Positions 5,129-5,588 of a DNA stretch of 5,588 nt are shown piece by piece. The DNA is from Phycisphaeraceae bacterium (GTDB lineage: Bacteria; Planctomycetota; Phycisphaerae; Phycisphaerales; Phycisphaeraceae): contig JAESSU010000272.1 in assembly GCA_016763955.1 (NCBI GenBank), positions 1 to 5,588 of the forward strand. Direction: 5' to 3'. The notes below the pieces were generated by a model that did no database searches, was not told the DNA's origin, and was given only the letters and a program-made list of their open reading frames with translations. The translations under genes and the position numbers were made by a program. Positions within the stretch are counted from its first letter, which is position 1. Each line of letters begins with the position of its first letter.

Positions 5129-5588
5129 GGTTTAATGACCTTGATATTAAGTTTGCCGTCGAGTGATTCAATCCGTCCATCTAAATGTCGGATGCTTAGG
5201 AGTTCGTTGTTGTCACCTGCTTGGATTTTGTCTCCGTTGTAGTCGATATCAGCACCATGCTCACGAGCACGCAGGATGTAGATTCCACCTGCCAAGGCAT
5301 CTGCTAGTTCGACAAGTTGTTGCTTGGTGGGCGTGGTTAAAGCGAGTTGTTCGGGGTTTTGTATTGATTTGAGGAAAGTCTGAATCGTGGTCTGCCAAGG
5401 AAGCGTTTGTCTCGTTGGATAACGACCTTCTGAGTGTGCTGCGTAACATTTAAGACTCCGAGCAACAGCTTGGATCGTGGGCGCGGGAATTTTCAGGGGG
5501 GGGTTCTGCTGGTAACTTTCAGGGACACTAGGTTCAAGCACGGCGGGCATGCTTTGGCTATCCCATGCAAAGTGATCCGCAACCCATA
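5125..5588 (-). CDS. Uncharacterised protein, 3' part only (5' end beyond the window)
   Basis: The frame is open through the right edge of the window. Upstream of an internal ATG at 5550 it continues as WVADHFAWDSQS with no stop, so the gene probably begins outside; initiation at 5550 is possible but has only a distant GGGA. The visible part (about 154 residues) has a proline-rich linker (after the ATG, residues about 7-25). A helix follows (IQAVARSLKCYAAHSEGRYP) whose Tyr-Ala-x-His-x-x-Gly-Arg-Tyr-Pro wording recalls segments of planctomycete pseudopilin-like and related envelope proteins. A second helix (about 80-99) leads to a beta-rich C-terminus (ADIDYNGDKIQAGDNNELL onward, ending DGKLNIKVIKP). 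That tail resembles one I associate, without certainty, with Phycisphaerae proteins of unknown function. No membrane segment is visible. Being first in a coupled unit with a pseudopilin gene, it may work with the same export or pilus machinery. A run of eight C (5503-5496) lies within the coding strand. Confidence 0.65.
   Translation of the reverse strand, partial: WVADHFAWDSQSMPAVLEPSVPESYQQNPPLKIPAPTIQAVARSLKCYAAHSEGRYPTRQTLPWQTTIQTFLKSIQNPEQLALTTPTKQQLVELADALAGGIYILRAREHGADIDYNGDKIQAGDNNELLSIRHLDGRIESLDGKLNIKVIKP

Overview
The window looks like chromosomal DNA of a planctomycete, possibly of the Phycisphaerae. This inference rests on the style of the CysS and HemB sequences, a lone prepilin-type protein with a Cys-Pro-x-Asp element and a terminal Asp-x-His-Val-x-Trp element, and a stand-alone SUI1/eIF1-like protein. 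It is gene-dense, with short intergenic gaps, and shows no mobile element, CRISPR array or phage gene.

Layout. Positions 1-22 are the 3' end of a tRNA (possibly Arg) that lies mostly outside the window, followed by a terminator-like hairpin. A small single-pass membrane protein (94-399, +) follows and converges on cysS (437-1935, -). cysS is complete in content but interrupted by one missing base between 1755 and 1756. Divergent from cysS across a very short gap is hemB (1974-3017, +), a porphobilinogen synthase with the aspartate-type metal site rather than the zinc-cysteine site. Next come two small + strand genes for cysteine-rich proteins: a 116-aa protein with two CxxC pairs, behind a good sigma70-type promoter, and a 117-aa SUI1-domain protein with an N-terminal Cys cluster spaced as in archaeal aIF1-type proteins. 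The right end holds three genes on the - strand that read as one transcription unit: a partial gene running in from beyond the window, a type IV pilin-like/pseudopilin gene joined to it by an ATGA stop/start overlap, and a membrane-anchored 207-aa protein carrying a repeated short helical motif.

Functionally, cysS (tRNA charging), hemB (tetrapyrrole synthesis) and the SUI1 protein (translation initiation family) are housekeeping genes. The - strand cluster at the right points to the cell envelope or secretion. No gene of unknown function here can be given a firm role from sequence alone. The points most worth checking are the archaeal-type zinc cluster on the bacterial SUI1 protein, the cysS frameshift, and the pseudopilin-linked repeat protein.
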